A DNA stretch of 6,825 nt from Anaerolineaceae bacterium (lineage in GTDB: Bacteria; Chloroflexota; Anaerolineae; Anaerolineales; Anaerolineaceae). Location of the stretch: contig DPKV01000080.1 of NCBI GenBank assembly GCA_003542325.1, positions 1 through 6,825 on the forward strand, in the 5' to 3' direction. The first letter of the stretch is position 1. The number at the start of each line of letters is the position of its first letter. Positions 5,638 to 6,825 of this stretch are shown here, one piece after another. The position numbers and the translations under genes are program-made. The notes beneath the pieces were generated by a model. The model did not search any database. It was not told where the DNA came from and saw nothing but the letters and a program-made list of their open reading frames with translations.

Positions 5638-6825
5638 TTTTCGTAACGTTGACTATCTTTGTTATCATTGAATTAACTGCTTGTTCTATAGCGGATGACA
5701 CCTATAAAGAAATTGACCAACCAGGCTTGACAGATTCAACAGTATTGGTAACACAAGCGCCTTCTGATGGGCTTGATCCAACATCGAGCATGTCAGACTT
5801 AAGCTCCAATGAAAAACCTATCGTCATATCTCATATAGAAAGTAATGTTTCGACTTGGAAGATATTCTCTTATTCACTTAATTCGCAAAGCAACTACAGT
5901 ACCATTTCTGTAGACCCAAAAACCACATTCCAGGGTCCTGCCGGTATAGATGATGAGAATAATCTCTATCTTATCTATGGCGCAAGAGAGAACTATGTAT
6001 CCAGATTAAGTATTGATGGTAAGGTGGAAACAATTGAGCTGCCTTATTTGTGGATGGTAAACAGCCTCTGGGTTGGAGATAAATTATTCGTCTTACCCAT
6101 CTCGTCTGATGATTCAATGGCTGTTATTAATACCGATTTACAGATCACAACCCTTTCACCCGCTATCGACACACTTGATGATGGTACGCGCGGATCAGGA
6201 ATGATAGGAATCTCCAACACTTCACCAAAGATTGTCGTCTGGACTTCAAGTCAACCGATGGAGGATGAAACAGGTGAATATGCCTTCTATCGAACTTTAT
6301 CATTGGAAACCTTTGAGATTGCTGAATTTTGGCTAAAGATTCCGGATTCAAATGGAAACGAAGGTCAATATGAAACGGTTGAATTAGAGCCGGACAACCG
6401 GTTGGACACAATGGTTATTGGCGTTGACCTTTTAAATAACAATGCCATCCTTTGTTATTCTTATAAAGGAGATGAAAGAGCCATTTATCATAATATCGAA
6501 CTATTCAATAGTGAAGAATTGGAATCGATAATTTCATTCAATTACACTTGTATTAATAATGTGCTCGATCTTCGTGGCAGTACAATCATTGATAATAGTA
6601 TTCCAGATATCTGCGGAACCACCCAAGTGCTCAGCTTGAGCGATTTGCAGCCAGCCTTTGACTTGTCCAAATACATTGATTACGAAAGCGGCCAAATTTA
6701 TTGGGTAAGTTCTAATGGAAATTATTGGCAAATCATTTCCAACAATGAAATCATTGTGATCAACGCAGATAAACAATTAGAAGCACGCTACCCACTATCT
6801 TTTTCCATTTCAATAAACCTTATCC
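5622..6825 (+). CDS. Lipoprotein with probable beta-propeller repeats, 3' end beyond window
   Basis: The frame opens at ATG 5622 after AGGGGA (5611-5616) and stays open for 401 codons to the window edge, so the gene is 3' partial. The N-terminus is a type II signal peptide: Lys-Lys, hydrophobic FVTLTIFVII, then lipobox LTAC with Cys21 as the lipidation site. A Ser/Thr/Asp-rich linker (22-66) precedes the folded part. Residues 105-390 show recurring blade-like units of hydrophobic strands ending in a polar turn. Examples are NLYLIYG with RLSIDGKV (114-135), KLFVLPI with AVINTDLQI (154-175), KIVVWTSS with RTLSLETFEI (203-233), AILCYSY with NIELF (275-295), and EIIVINADKQL (376-386). This suggests a beta-propeller such as an NHL-like sensor or scaffold on the outer face of the membrane. 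No catalytic motif is recognised and the family is unknown. Composition is as AT-rich as the amidase gene 66 bases upstream, which suggests a shared origin and probably a shared transcript. Confidence 0.78.
   Translation, partial: MKKTTLFVTLTIFVIIELTACSIADDTYKEIDQPGLTDSTVLVTQAPSDGLDPTSSMSDLSSNEKPIVISHIESNVSTWKIFSYSLNSQSNYSTISVDPKTTFQGPAGIDDENNLYLIYGARENYVSRLSIDGKVETIELPYLWMVNSLWVGDKLFVLPISSDDSMAVINTDLQITTLSPAIDTLDDGTRGSGMIGISNTSPKIVVWTSSQPMEDETGEYAFYRTLSLETFEIAEFWLKIPDSNGNEGQYETVELEPDNRLDTMVIGVDLLNNNAILCYSYKGDERAIYHNIELFNSEELESIISFNYTCINNVLDLRGSTIIDNSIPDICGTTQVLSLSDLQPAFDLSKYIDYESGQIYWVSSNGNYWQIISNNEIIVINADKQLEARYPLSFSISINLI

Overview
The window reads as a fragment of an anaerobic bacterial chromosome. 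The UvrC wording and the SagB-like nitroreductase resemble Chloroflexota, most likely class Anaerolineae; this is inference from remembered family similarity, not a search result. All genes lie on the + strand.

Region 1 (1-4143) is GC-rich; sampled 60-base stretches give 33/60 G+C at 601-660 and 38/60 at 3061-3120. It holds five tightly packed genes. These are the 3' part of uvrC (cut by the window start, about 38 residues missing); a 36-residue single-pass membrane microprotein (1749-1859); a class I SAM-dependent methyltransferase (1872-2672); a stand-alone SagB/ThcOx-type flavin nitroreductase-like oxidoreductase (2697-3452); and an MTA/SAH nucleosidase-like protein (3445-4143). The gaps are 7, 12 and 24 bases, followed by an 8-base overlap, so co-transcription is likely. 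A methyltransferase makes S-adenosylhomocysteine and a nucleosidase of this type could remove it, with a flavoenzyme encoded between them. This suggests a small SAM-dependent modification set placed behind a repair gene, with unknown substrate.

Region 2 (4144-4334) is an AT-rich spacer of 191 bases. It carries a dyad-symmetric element (4223-4240) with a weak promoter-like pair, and a strong Shine-Dalgarno just before the next gene. A short hairpin (4121-4138) sits at the very end of the nucleosidase gene.

Region 3 (4335-6825) is clearly AT-richer (18/60 at 4561-4620, 16/60 at 6481-6540). It encodes a secreted protein with a C-terminal Amidase_6 (NlpC/P60-like cysteine hydrolase) domain, then a lipoprotein with blade-like repeats suggesting a beta-propeller, whose frame stays open to the window end. 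These two look like an envelope-directed accessory pair of different origin from region 1. An imperfect 17-base inverted repeat (16 matches) links the leader of the amidase gene to the start codon of the lipoprotein gene.

No RNA gene, CRISPR array, transposase or tRNA was recognised.
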